This document shows positions 1 through 6,961 of a stretch of 21,723 nucleotides of DNA, in pieces. Position 1 is the stretch's first letter. The number at the start of each line of letters is the position of its first letter. The position numbers were made by a program, and so were the translations under genes. Origin of the DNA: a virus; IMG/VR virus record IMGVR_UViG_3300006928_000113, positions 1 to 21,723 of that record; one strand, 5' to 3'. The notes under the pieces are model-generated. The model saw only the letters and a program-made list of their open reading frames with translations. It was not told where the DNA came from and did no database searches.

Positions 1-708
1 CTTATTGATAATTTTAGATATTTTAGTTCAGCACTAACGGCTGCAAATATTCAAGACCTATACAATACAGAATATCAATGCTATATTACTAAAAATGCAT
101 CAGACCCTTTTGGATCAGGGGAAGTAGCTTTTTTTAATTTTAATAATAATTTAACTGATAGTACAGGGAGTTATGCCGCAAGTGCTTCGAGTGTATCTTA
201 TACAACGACAGATCCAGCTTTTGGAACTCACTCATTAAGTTTTAATGATAGTAGCAATTACATTGATTTTGGGACTAATGGTATTCCACTTCAAAGTGTT
301 AGTTATTGGGTAAAAATGAATGCAAATGGACACAATACTAGAGACACTTTAATTTATAGTGAAGAAACGAGTAGCACATATTTTGGTTGTACAAGATGGG
401 GTTCAAATGACGGGGCTACTGGGTTTTATGCTGGAGGTTCATATTGGAATTACTCTGGTACAGATTGGGCTTTAACGGGGAAATGGCATCATATTTATCA
501 AGATAAAGATTTGAATGTATATCTAAATGGTGTGCAAATTAATTCAGGGTCAGTAGGGGCAACTTCACAAAATATAAGGTATATAGGAAAATATCCTACC
601 GGTGCATCTGATTATTACATGAACGGATATATGGATCATCTTAGAGTTTTTAATACTAAACTAACAGGTGATCAAATTTGGCAATTATATTCTGAGAGAA
701 ATAATTAA
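1..708 (+). CDS. LamG/concanavalin-A-like lectin domain protein (5' end outside window)
   Basis: The frame is open from the first base of the window to the TAA at 706-708, so the start lies upstream and 235 residues are visible. The first residues (IDNFRYFSSALTAANIQDLY) look like the last strand and tail of one LamG-type jelly roll. The final residues (MDHLRVFNTKLTGDQIWQLY) repeat the same pattern, with a complete second domain between them (FNFNNNLTDSTG, then GKWHHIYQDKDLNVYLNGVQI). So at least two lectin-like domains lie in tandem. Such domains bind carbohydrate and in phages occur on fibres and other surface proteins. The position at the head of a fibre cassette fits a role in host attachment. 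The fold assignment is by pattern recognition and the sugar-binding role is inferred. It could also be a purely structural fibre segment. Confidence 0.8.
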   Translation, partial: LIDNFRYFSSALTAANIQDLYNTEYQCYITKNASDPFGSGEVAFFNFNNNLTDSTGSYAASASSVSYTTTDPAFGTHSLSFNDSSNYIDFGTNGIPLQSVSYWVKMNANGHNTRDTLIYSEETSSTYFGCTRWGSNDGATGFYAGGSYWNYSGTDWALTGKWHHIYQDKDLNVYLNGVQINSGSVGATSQNIRYIGKYPTGASDYYMNGYMDHLRVFNTKLTGDQIWQLYSERNN

Positions 709-720
709 ATAAAATAAATT

Positions 721-1137
721 ATGAGTCAAAAAAAGAAATTTAAAGATACCGGAGTTGGAAAATTTTTATTAAATAAAATTCCAAATGTCGTAGGAGCTAT
801 TGCCGGTGATACTCCCGTTGGTTCAGTTATTCAAGCAATAATTGGCGGAAGTGATATGAGCCAAGAAGACAAAGATATTGCTCTTGAAAAATTAAAAATA
901 GAAAGAGCAGAAATTGATGGAACAACAAAGCGTTGGGTAGCGGATGCAAAATCAGGGTCATGGCTTGCATCAAATGTCCGGCCACTTACACTAATTTTTT
1001 TAGTAATTTCTTATGTGGCAGGTTGGTATATGAGTTACCCGCTTGATTCTATTACTGGGCTTTTAACCATTGTAATTGGGGGATATTTTGGGTCTCGCGG
1101 AGCAGAAAAAATATTTGGAAATAAAATGCATAAATAA
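721..1137 (+). CDS. Holin, three-transmembrane type (Holin_3TMs-like)
   Basis: 138 residues. The C-terminal half carries the hallmark order of the 3-TM holin family: SGSWLASNVRPLT, a hydrophobic helix at about residues 89-105, a second at about 110-124, and the closing GGYFGSRGAEKI. A weaker hydrophobic stretch at residues 20-42 (PNVVGAIAG...VIQAIIGG) could be the first segment. The middle (48-70) is charged and helical. Holins collect in the inner membrane and open it at a set time so that lysis can proceed. The gene starts 12 bases after the lectin gene behind an A/T-only leader and ends with a one-base overlap with the next gene. No endolysin is seen nearby, so the partner enzyme must lie outside the window or differ from known types. 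Family recognition is good; timing and topology are inferred. Confidence 0.8.
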   Translation: MSQKKKFKDTGVGKFLLNKIPNVVGAIAGDTPVGSVIQAIIGGSDMSQEDKDIALEKLKIERAEIDGTTKRWVADAKSGSWLASNVRPLTLIFLVISYVAGWYMSYPLDSITGLLTIVIGGYFGSRGAEKIFGNKMHK

Positions 1138-1463
1138 TGGCAAAAATATCAACATATTCAAAAGATTCTTCCTTAACTGGAAATGATACTGTATTAGGTA
1201 CAGATGGAGATAATGAAAATACAACTGTTAATTTCTCTTTATCTACCTTAGCAGATTTTTTCAATGAAAATGATAACTACACCCATACACAAACTACAGC
1301 TGCTTCTACATGGTCTATTCCTCATAATCTTGGTAAATACCCTTCTCCAATAGTTATAGATTCCGGGGGAAATCAAGTAATAGGCTTAGTAAATTATACT
1401 AACACTAACGCATTAACAATAACATTTACGTCTTCCTTTTCAGGAACCGCGCATTTATCTTAA
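1137..1463 (+). CDS. Small beta-rich structural/fibre-tip protein
   Basis: 108 residues, beginning inside the stop codon of the holin gene (TAATG), which suggests translational coupling. The N-terminal 50 residues are polar and may be an attachment segment. The C-terminal half (from YTHTQTTAASTWSIPHNLG) is a short beta module with the pattern IPHNLGKYPSPIVIDSGGNQVIG, ending in TITFTSSFSGTAHLS. The same overall pattern (VTHSL...VIVQLYDA...LTVAFSTAP) ends the next gene, so the two C-termini look like related tip domains. Modules of this kind are common in fibre and decoration proteins of marine phages. No enzymatic motif is visible. The role as a fibre tip or small virion protein is inferred from composition and from position between other fibre genes. 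Confidence 0.7.
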   Translation: MAKISTYSKDSSLTGNDTVLGTDGDNENTTVNFSLSTLADFFNENDNYTHTQTTAASTWSIPHNLGKYPSPIVIDSGGNQVIGLVNYTNTNALTITFTSSFSGTAHLS

Positions 1464-1475
1464 AATAATAAAAAA

Positions 1476-2507
1476 ATGGCAATAAAATATTTAAATAACG
1501 TTGACCTTAATAAGAATCAATTACAGAATCCTGTAATTCATCCGTTAGGAACAGCCCCGGGTTCTCCTGCACAGGGTCAAATGTATTTTAACTCTACCGA
1601 TAAAAAATTATATTTTTATGACAATACATCTTGGATAGATGCATCTGGAGATATAAAAAGTATAACAAGTTCTACAACAGATACTTTAACTGTAGCAAAT
1701 GGTACTGGTCCAAATCCAGCATTAAGTATTGTAACAGCAACTGTAGCAAATGGGGGATCTGCTCTTGCAAATGGAGACCAAATATATGACTTTGTTGATG
1801 GCTTTGTTAACAATGCTAAATTACTAAGTTTATTAGCTGCTTTGGAATCTTCTAGTGGTGCAGCTGATGAAACAATATCTATTGGTACAGATTCAGGTGA
1901 TACAGTTAGTTTTGGAGGTAATGTAACAGTTACTGGAAATCTTACTATATCAGGAACTACAACAACTATAAATAGTAATACAGTAAATATTGGAGATAAT
2001 ATTTTAGTATTAAATTCAGATGCAACTGGTTCGCCATCAGCAGATGCTGGGATTGAGATTGAGAGGGGATCATCTACAAATACATTAATTAAATGGAATG
2101 AAAGTACAGATCGTTGGACATTCACAAATGATGGTTCTAATTATTTTAATATTCCTTTATCTACAGAATATGCATCAGGTGCTGCCGCTAGTACAAGTGC
2201 AGCGGGTCTTGTAGAATTAGCGACAAGTGCTGAAGCTTTAGCCGGTAGTGATACAGCTAGGGCAGTAACCCCTTCCGGGTTAGCCGCGAGGTCATTTGTT
2301 GGTACGATAGGTGATGGGTCTGCCACATCAATAACAGTTACACATAGTTTAAATTCAAGGGATGTCATTGTTCAGCTATATGATGCATCTTCTTACGAAA
2401 CAGTGTATGCAGACGTTACAAGAGCTACAGTAGATACTTTAACCGTAGCATTTTCTACAGCACCAGCAAGTAATGATATAAAAGTATTAGTTACTAAAAT
2501 AGATTAA
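1476..2507 (+). CDS. Modular tail fibre-like protein
   Basis: 343 residues behind an A-only leader, with no Shine-Dalgarno sequence. Modules in order: an N-terminal adaptor (MAIKYLNNVDLNKNQL, then a SPAQGQMYFNSTDKKLYFYD segment) related to that of the next gene; a beta repeat region at about 50-155; a segment at about 155-215 (GTTTTINSNTVNIGDNILVL, then ADAGIEIERGSSTN and RWTFTNDG) of a kind common in marine-phage fibres; the fibre motif AAGLVELATSAEALAG with RAVTPSGLAA at about 240-272; and a C-terminal knob at about 273-343 (GTIGDGSATSITVTHSLNSRD). The order adaptor, shaft, VELAT motif, knob is that of a receptor-binding fibre. Attachment to the virion through the shared N-terminus is inferred. 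The antisense open frames in this stretch are composition artefacts. Confidence 0.85.
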   Translation: MAIKYLNNVDLNKNQLQNPVIHPLGTAPGSPAQGQMYFNSTDKKLYFYDNTSWIDASGDIKSITSSTTDTLTVANGTGPNPALSIVTATVANGGSALANGDQIYDFVDGFVNNAKLLSLLAALESSSGAADETISIGTDSGDTVSFGGNVTVTGNLTISGTTTTINSNTVNIGDNILVLNSDATGSPSADAGIEIERGSSTNTLIKWNESTDRWTFTNDGSNYFNIPLSTEYASGAAASTSAAGLVELATSAEALAGSDTARAVTPSGLAARSFVGTIGDGSATSITVTHSLNSRDVIVQLYDASSYETVYADVTRATVDTLTVAFSTAPASNDIKVLVTKID

Positions 2508-2516
2508 TAATAAAAT

Positions 2517-4589
2517 ATGGCTATTAAACATAAACACTCCATCGATATTGATGGGGATTTAACATTTTCTGCCGGAAGGACCGTAACTATTCCTAATGGT
2601 ACAACAGCCCAAAGGCCTGGATCAGCTGCTGTTGGTATGTTCCGTTATAACACGACAACCAATGAGTTTGAAGGTTATACTGGTTCAAGCCCGGCGTGGG
2701 GAGCAATTGCTGGTAGTGGGGGTAGTAGCAGTGGAACTGTAACTGTAGAAAAAAATGTATACACTGGAGATGGATCAGACGTTACATTCAATACTTCAAC
2801 TGCAATTGTAAGTGAAAATAATGTACAAGTATATTTAGATGGCGTTTATCAATCTAAAGATAATTATACAACAAGTGGCAGTACTGTAACAATGTCCACT
2901 GCCCCTGCTAATAACGTGTCTGTAGAACTTATACATATAGTCGCTGTTAGTGGTATTATTGCAAGAGATAATTTTACTGGCAACGGTTCAACTACAGCAT
3001 ATGTACTTACTATGAGTATTTCAAATGAAAATGCTACGCAAGTATATTTAGATGGTGTATATCAAAGTAAAGATAGTTATTCAACTTCTGGTAGCACATT
3101 AACGTTTTCAACCGCCCCTCCGAACGGTACTGTTATAGAAGTTATTCATATGGAAGCTGTTGACACTTCATCACTAAATCAAAATAATTTTACAGGTGAT
3201 GGATCAACTACAGCATTTACATTATCTGCAAGTATTGATAATGAAACTAAAACATTTGTTTTTATACAAGGTGTTTATCAAGAAAAATCAACCTATAGTA
3301 TATCAGGTACAACTTTAACTTTTTCTACGGCCCCACAAAATGGTTATACCATTGAGGTTATGGCGTTTAGTACTATAACAGTTGGTAATGCTACAATTAG
3401 TGCAACTGATTGGCAATCAGCAATAAAAACATCAAACTTTACGGCGGTTGCAGGAAAGGGTTATTTTGTTAATACTACTTCAGGAGCGATAACAGTAACG
3501 CTACCAGCTGGAGTAGTTGGTGAAGAAGTAGTTATTCAAGACTATGCCGGAACTTTTGCTACTAATAAGCTTATATTTGCTTCTAATGGTTCTGAAAAAA
3601 TACAAGGGGATACTGATGATTACAAATGTGTTACTAACAATGCTACATGTACCTTAGTCTACCAAGATGCTACAAAAGGATGGACGGCTGATAATATTGA
3701 AATAGACGCAGTAGCAGTTAATTATGTAGTAATTGCTGGAGGCGGCGGTGGAGCTGGATCCGGAGGTAATGGTAATGGACAAGGTGGTGGTGGTGCCGGT
3801 GGATATCGCTCAGCTTATAATAGCGAAACCTCAGGTGGAGGAGGCTCATCTGAAACTGCTTTATCATTAAGTACAGCAACTAATTATACTGTAACAATAG
3901 GTGCTGGTGGAGCCGGCGGAGCTGCTTATAGTGGTGTTGGAGGTAATAATGGAAGTGTCGGTTCTAATTCTATATTTTCTTCAGTTACATCTGCAGGAGG
4001 TGGTTATGGAGGTAAATTAAGTGTTGCTGGTGGACCAGGTGGATCTGGTGGTGGTGGTGGTGCTTACTCAGGAGCTGGAGGAACTGGGACAAGTAATCAA
4101 GGTTATGCTGGAGGTACCGCAACAGCAAGTGGAAATTCATTATACTGCGGCGGCGGCGGTGGTGGTGCTGGAGAAGCTGGTAACACTGATGGCACTGGAT
4201 ACGGAGGGGATGGAGTTGCATCAACAATAACTGGATCATCTGTCACACGCGGCGGCGGTGGTGGTGGTGGAAGATATACTAATGCCTCTGGAACAACTGG
4301 AATTGCTGGTGATGGTGGTGGTGGTACTGGTGGAATTGGAGGAAGTGGTAATCAACCTGGTGGCGCTGGTACTGCTAATACTGGTGGCGGTGGTGGTGGT
4401 GCTGCCTGGCCAAGTTCTGGTACAGGATATGTTGGGGGTAATGGAGGTACTGGTGTTGTAATACTTAGATACCCAAATACTTCAACCTTAACTAATCCCG
4501 GTGGCGGATTAACACTCAGTACAGCAACAAATGGTTCAGATAAAGTTACTACTATTACAGCGGGAACAGGAAATATACAATTAAACTAA
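2517..4589 (+). CDS. Large fibre/adhesin with 72-residue repeats and polyglycine domain
   Basis: 690 residues. The N-terminus (MAIKHKHSIDIDGDLTF, then a GMFRYNTTTNEFEGY segment) parallels that of the preceding gene, so both may dock at the same virion site. Next come three copies of a beta repeat (pattern FTGDGSTTAF...QVYLDGVYQSK...LTFSTAP) starting at residues 80, 152 and 224, an exact 72-residue period. A shaft module at about 305-398 (GYFVNTTSGAITVTLPAG, KGWTADN) follows. From about residue 402 (YVVIAGGGGGAGSG) to about 650 the protein is dominated by glycine runs, ending in GTGVVILRYP. Glycine-rich domains of this type form packed polyglycine helices in some phage adhesins, with variable loops contacting the receptor. 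By analogy this is a prime host-range determinant. Other open frames here are shadows of the GGT/GGC repeats. Confidence 0.87.
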   Translation: MAIKHKHSIDIDGDLTFSAGRTVTIPNGTTAQRPGSAAVGMFRYNTTTNEFEGYTGSSPAWGAIAGSGGSSSGTVTVEKNVYTGDGSDVTFNTSTAIVSENNVQVYLDGVYQSKDNYTTSGSTVTMSTAPANNVSVELIHIVAVSGIIARDNFTGNGSTTAYVLTMSISNENATQVYLDGVYQSKDSYSTSGSTLTFSTAPPNGTVIEVIHMEAVDTSSLNQNNFTGDGSTTAFTLSASIDNETKTFVFIQGVYQEKSTYSISGTTLTFSTAPQNGYTIEVMAFSTITVGNATISATDWQSAIKTSNFTAVAGKGYFVNTTSGAITVTLPAGVVGEEVVIQDYAGTFATNKLIFASNGSEKIQGDTDDYKCVTNNATCTLVYQDATKGWTADNIEIDAVAVNYVVIAGGGGGAGSGGNGNGQGGGGAGGYRSAYNSETSGGGGSSETALSLSTATNYTVTIGAGGAGGAAYSGVGGNNGSVGSNSIFSSVTSAGGGYGGKLSVAGGPGGSGGGGGAYSGAGGTGTSNQGYAGGTATASGNSLYCGGGGGGAGEAGNTDGTGYGGDGVASTITGSSVTRGGGGGGGRYTNASGTTGIAGDGGGGTGGIGGSGNQPGGAGTANTGGGGGGAAWPSSGTGYVGGNGGTGVVILRYPNTSTLTNPGGGLTLSTATNGSDKVTTITAGTGNIQLN
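2754..3378 (+). repeat. Three tandem 72-codon (216-bp) repeats in the fibre gene
   Basis: Each unit begins with (N)(V/F)(Y/F)TG(D/N)GS, at 2754, 2970 and 3186, and contains a (V)Y(L)DGVYQSK-like strand, SGSTLTFSTAP and a closing IEV strand. The spacing is exactly 216 bases twice. Conservation is at protein level, with the DNA already diverged. The end of the third copy is approximate. Confidence 0.85.
3724..4470 (+). repeat. GGT/GGC-rich polyglycine-coding tract
   Basis: This stretch encodes the glycine-rich domain and is full of GGN runs. An 18-base stretch (GCGGCGGCGGTGGTGGTG) occurs perfectly at 4150-4167 and 4249-4266, 99 bases apart and in the same reading frame. Several shorter GGTGGTGGT runs lie around 3785, 4050 and 4390. 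The tract is locally far richer in GC than the rest of the cassette. Confidence 0.85.
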
Positions 4590-4597
4590 TAAATAAT

Positions 4598-4966
4598 ATG
4601 GCACATTACGCATTTTTAGATATGGCTAACGTAGTAACCGAAGTAATAGTAGGTAGAGACGAAGGTGATACAAATACAAACTGGGAATTAGAGTACCAAG
4701 ATGTAAGAAAACAAGTTTGTAAAAGAACTTCTTATAATACACAGGGGGGTGTACACTCAGAGGGTGGTACTCCTTTTAGAAAAAATTATGCAGGAATAGG
4801 TTTTACTTATGATTTCGGTAGAGATGCTTTTATACCACCTAAACCTTATCCTAGTTGGTTACTAGAGGAATCTTCATGTATGTGGAATCCTCCTATTGAG
4901 TATCCAGACGATGGGGAAAAATATGATTGGGATGAAGAAAACCAAGAGTGGGATAAAGTATCATAA
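4598..4966 (+). CDS. Conserved marine-phage protein of unknown function
   Basis: 122 residues, starting eight bases after the polyglycine fibre gene behind an A/T leader. I recognise the overall pattern as a small protein frequent in marine phages: an N-terminal MAHYAFLD...VVTEVIV strand pair, SYNTQGGVH, the motif TPFRKNYAGIGFTYD at about 58-72, FIPPKPYPSW at about 79-87, and an acidic tryptophan-containing tail (DWDEENQEW). The N-terminal part (about 20-45) seems longer or more variable than the rest. No catalytic motif is visible. Its place between fibre genes suggests a virion component or fibre-assembly helper, but I know of no experimental function. Confidence 0.75.
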   Translation: MAHYAFLDMANVVTEVIVGRDEGDTNTNWELEYQDVRKQVCKRTSYNTQGGVHSEGGTPFRKNYAGIGFTYDFGRDAFIPPKPYPSWLLEESSCMWNPPIEYPDDGEKYDWDEENQEWDKVS

Positions 4967-5021
4967 AAAATATTAAATGGCACAAACTAAACCTAAAAAA
5001 AATAATTAATAAAATAAAAAA

Positions 5022-5528
5022 ATGGCTTTAACTAAAGTAACAAGTAACGTACTAAACGATGATGCTGTAACAACTTCAAAAATAGTTGCGGATGCTGTAA
5101 CAGCTGCTAAATTAGCGGATGATGCGGTAGTAACTGCTAATATAGTTGATGTTAATGTAACTACAGCTAAACTAGCTAATGATAGTGTGACTAGTGCTAA
5201 AGCGGGTAATGAATTTACTACAGCAGCAGCTTTAACAATGGCTTCTCCTGTAGTGTTAGATTATACCGCAGCACAAGTATTTACATTAACGCCTAATGCT
5301 AATATGACTATAAATATTACTAACCCCGTAATTGGTGTTACTAAAGCAATAGTTATAACAGGCTCTGGTGGTAGCAGAACTTTAGCTTTTAATGTTGGAG
5401 GAGCTTCCGGTACATTTAATAAAATATCAGGAGATTACGATGATACTTCTTCTAAGAAAAACTTTGTACAAGTAACTTGCGTAGGCGCAACAGAATTTTG
5501 GTACACAATTTCACAAATAGCATCATAA
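5022..5528 (+). CDS. Decapeptide-repeat tail fibre-like protein
   Basis: 168 residues. After a short leader (MALTKVTSNVLND), residues 14-63 are five consecutive ten-residue repeats of the type DAVTTSKIVA / DAVTAAKLAD / DSVTSAKAGN. Such AVTTAKL repeats are a familiar shaft element in marine-phage fibres and are thought to form a trimeric rod. The remainder (about 64-168) is a beta-rich domain (VFTLTPNANMTINITNP, AIVITGSGGSRTLAFNVGG, EFWYTISQIAS) similar in style to shaft modules of the neighbouring fibre genes. The gene lies between other fibre genes and is separated by one base from the next start. The role in the adsorption apparatus is inferred. The repeat structure itself is directly visible. 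Confidence 0.82.
   Translation: MALTKVTSNVLNDDAVTTSKIVADAVTAAKLADDAVVTANIVDVNVTTAKLANDSVTSAKAGNEFTTAAALTMASPVVLDYTAAQVFTLTPNANMTINITNPVIGVTKAIVITGSGGSRTLAFNVGGASGTFNKISGDYDDTSSKKNFVQVTCVGATEFWYTISQIAS
5061..5210 (+). repeat. Five 30-base (10-codon) repeats
   Basis: In-frame units encode DAVTTSKIVA, DAVTAAKLAD, DAVVTANIVD, VNVTTAKLAN and DSVTSAKAGN. The DNA copies share words such as GATGCTGTAACA and ACAGCTAAA, but none are identical. Confidence 0.8.
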
Positions 5529-5529
5529 T

Positions 5530-6207
5530 ATGTTTGGACAATCATTACTTTCTGGGGCTTTTGGATCGGCGTTAGGGACGGAAGGTAATCCGGCCGCCTC
5601 AGGTATAGCTTTATATAATGCCGGGATAACAACATCGGGCAATTACTGGATAAACGGAGGTTCGGGCGCTTATGAGGCATATATAAAAATGGACGCTGGT
5701 GGGGGTTGGATAAATGTTAATCTTAGCAATTCGGTATATAGCACTCTTTTATCTGGTGGGCACGGTACTGGTGGTAGTAATATGGCAGCAGGTGGTGGCA
5801 GTGGCACAGCACTACTAAACGCTAATAATGGTACACATGCACAGGCAAATAGCTACGGATGTGGTGGAGATTCCCAAAAAAGTTATCTTGATTTAAATTC
5901 TACTTTTGTTAGTGATTTTAGTATAACGAAAGTTAGAATAGTAGTTTTATATGTTAGTGATAATGGTGGTGTTGTTTGTGGGCCTTATTGGACAAGCACC
6001 ACAAGTAGCAGAACTCAGTTACAAGGTACAGCAACTCAATTAAATGGGGCATGTAATAATTACCCTAATAGATACTCTGATCAGGTAGGCACTGGATTTA
6101 CTGTAGAATTCCACGGTACGCTAAATACTACTACAAGGCTATTCCAACAATTTACCGCATGTGCTGGTAGTTACACAAGTCAATTGAAAGAAGTTTACGT
6201 AAAATGA
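5530..6207 (+). CDS. Putative adhesin with fibrinogen/collagen C-propeptide-like motif
   Basis: 225 residues, starting one base after the previous stop. Residues about 22-62 (ASGIALYNAGITTSGNYWI, then AYIKMDAGGGW) match the pattern seen at the start of fibrinogen-related and fibrillar-collagen C-terminal-like domains: (S)GxYWI, a strand ending in a methionine, then GGGW. I have a clear memory of this pattern in marine-phage structural proteins. The rest is glycine-, serine- and asparagine-rich and beta-like. It carries four cysteines (111, 150, 175, 211) that could pair, unusual for the cassette. No signal peptide is seen. A receptor-binding role is inferred from the domain resemblance and the position. 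The stop overlaps the start of the oxygenase gene (ATGA). Confidence 0.72.
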   Translation: MFGQSLLSGAFGSALGTEGNPAASGIALYNAGITTSGNYWINGGSGAYEAYIKMDAGGGWINVNLSNSVYSTLLSGGHGTGGSNMAAGGGSGTALLNANNGTHAQANSYGCGGDSQKSYLDLNSTFVSDFSITKVRIVVLYVSDNGGVVCGPYWTSTTSSRTQLQGTATQLNGACNNYPNRYSDQVGTGFTVEFHGTLNTTTRLFQQFTACAGSYTSQLKEVYVK

Positions 6208-6785
6208 TAAAAGAACACAATATAGCAGGAAATAAAATATTTACTTTAGACAATAAAGATAATGTATTAATAGAAAAATTGTTACAAAATAATTATAGTG
6301 TGCATGATTACTATATGGACATATATAATTCTAATAATTTTAATTCTTTTTATACACCCATTGAAATGGATCCTAAAAGTAAAGGGCCTGGGTATCAAAA
6401 TGATTTAAGAAACAGAGGGCTACATCTTGAATGGGAAGAATATATTTGTACTCCTTTCAATGAGCACATTAATAAAGAGGGGATAGAGGGAAAAGACTTA
6501 TTTCTTTTTGAATCTTGGTATCTTTACCAGCCGAATGAAGACTGGATTGATAATCCTCCTCATCAGCATCAAACTGCTGATTATGTAGCAGTGACTTATT
6601 TAGAATTATCAGAAGGTGATCATATAATATTTTATGATACTGAGAATAACCCTGAAAGTTATTATCCAAAGTTAGGAGAAACTGTATTTTTTGGAGGTGA
6701 TATTATGCATAAACCTGGAGAATCTTCAGGCGAAAAAAGAGTTTCATTAAATGGTAATTTAACTTACCTAGAGCGAAAAACGTAA
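6204..6785 (+). CDS. Putative 2-oxoglutarate/Fe(II)-dependent oxygenase
   Basis: 193 residues. The C-terminal half has the layout of a double-stranded beta-helix oxygenase: PPHQHQTADYVAVTYL (H120 and H122, possible iron ligands) followed by GDHIIFYD; then PKLGETVFFGGDIMHKPGES with H169 as the likely distal ligand; then KRVSLNGNL, with R179 where the family usually binds the 2-oxoglutarate carboxylate. Enzymes of this class hydroxylate proteins or small molecules using iron, oxygen and 2-oxoglutarate. The N-terminal about 100 residues (WYLYQPNEDW and before) probably form the helical support. The start codon overlaps the preceding stop (ATGA), so it is probably translated together with the adhesin. 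It resembles the phage proteins grouped as putative 2OG-Fe(II) oxygenases. The substrate is unknown and the exact ligand set is uncertain. Confidence 0.72.
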   Translation: MIKEHNIAGNKIFTLDNKDNVLIEKLLQNNYSVHDYYMDIYNSNNFNSFYTPIEMDPKSKGPGYQNDLRNRGLHLEWEEYICTPFNEHINKEGIEGKDLFLFESWYLYQPNEDWIDNPPHQHQTADYVAVTYLELSEGDHIIFYDTENNPESYYPKLGETVFFGGDIMHKPGESSGEKRVSLNGNLTYLERKT

Positions 6786-6788
6786 AAA

Positions 6789-6950
6789 ATGAAAAACCAT
6801 AAAGGACTAGGAGATACAGTAGCAGCACTTACAGGATTAGTTGGTATAAAAAAAACAGAAGGTTGTGGTTGTCAAAAAAGACAAGAATGGTTAAATAAAA
6901 AAATACCTTATAATACCAAAATAAATAACAGTAATAAAATTATATCCTAA
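6789..6950 (+). CDS. Small conserved phage protein with CGC motif
   Basis: 53 residues, starting three bases after the oxygenase stop. The sequence opens with GLGDTVAALTGLVGIKK, then GCGCQKRQEWLNKKIPY and a polar tail. I recognise the arrangement GLGDT...GIKK...CGCxKRxExLNxxxPY as a recurrent tiny protein in phages and prophages of Bacteroidota and in marine phage contigs. The function is unknown to me. The two cysteines separated by one residue could bind a metal or form a redox pair, but with only two cysteines a dimer would be needed for a four-ligand site. The open frame fills the gap between neighbouring genes, which supports its being real. Confidence 0.72.
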   Translation: MKNHKGLGDTVAALTGLVGIKKTEGCGCQKRQEWLNKKIPYNTKINNSNKIIS

Positions 6951-6961
6951 TAATACAAGTT

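Noticed and set aside
1616-2125. 169-codon open frame on the minus strand within the fibre gene
   Set aside because: It lies fully inside a well-supported fibre gene, its product shows no recognisable motif, and Thr/Ser-rich sense codons readily leave the antisense frame open.
3985-4461. Open frames on both strands in the polyglycine region (67-84 codons)
   Set aside because: They are low-complexity readings of GGT/GGC repeats (Val/Leu/Gln/His-rich products) and follow from the glycine codons of the real gene.
4977-5009. Ten-codon frame (MAQTKPKKNN) between two fibre-like genes
   Set aside because: It has the local start style, but ten codons cannot be separated from chance in A-rich DNA. 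It may be a remnant or leader peptide, and nothing supports a function.
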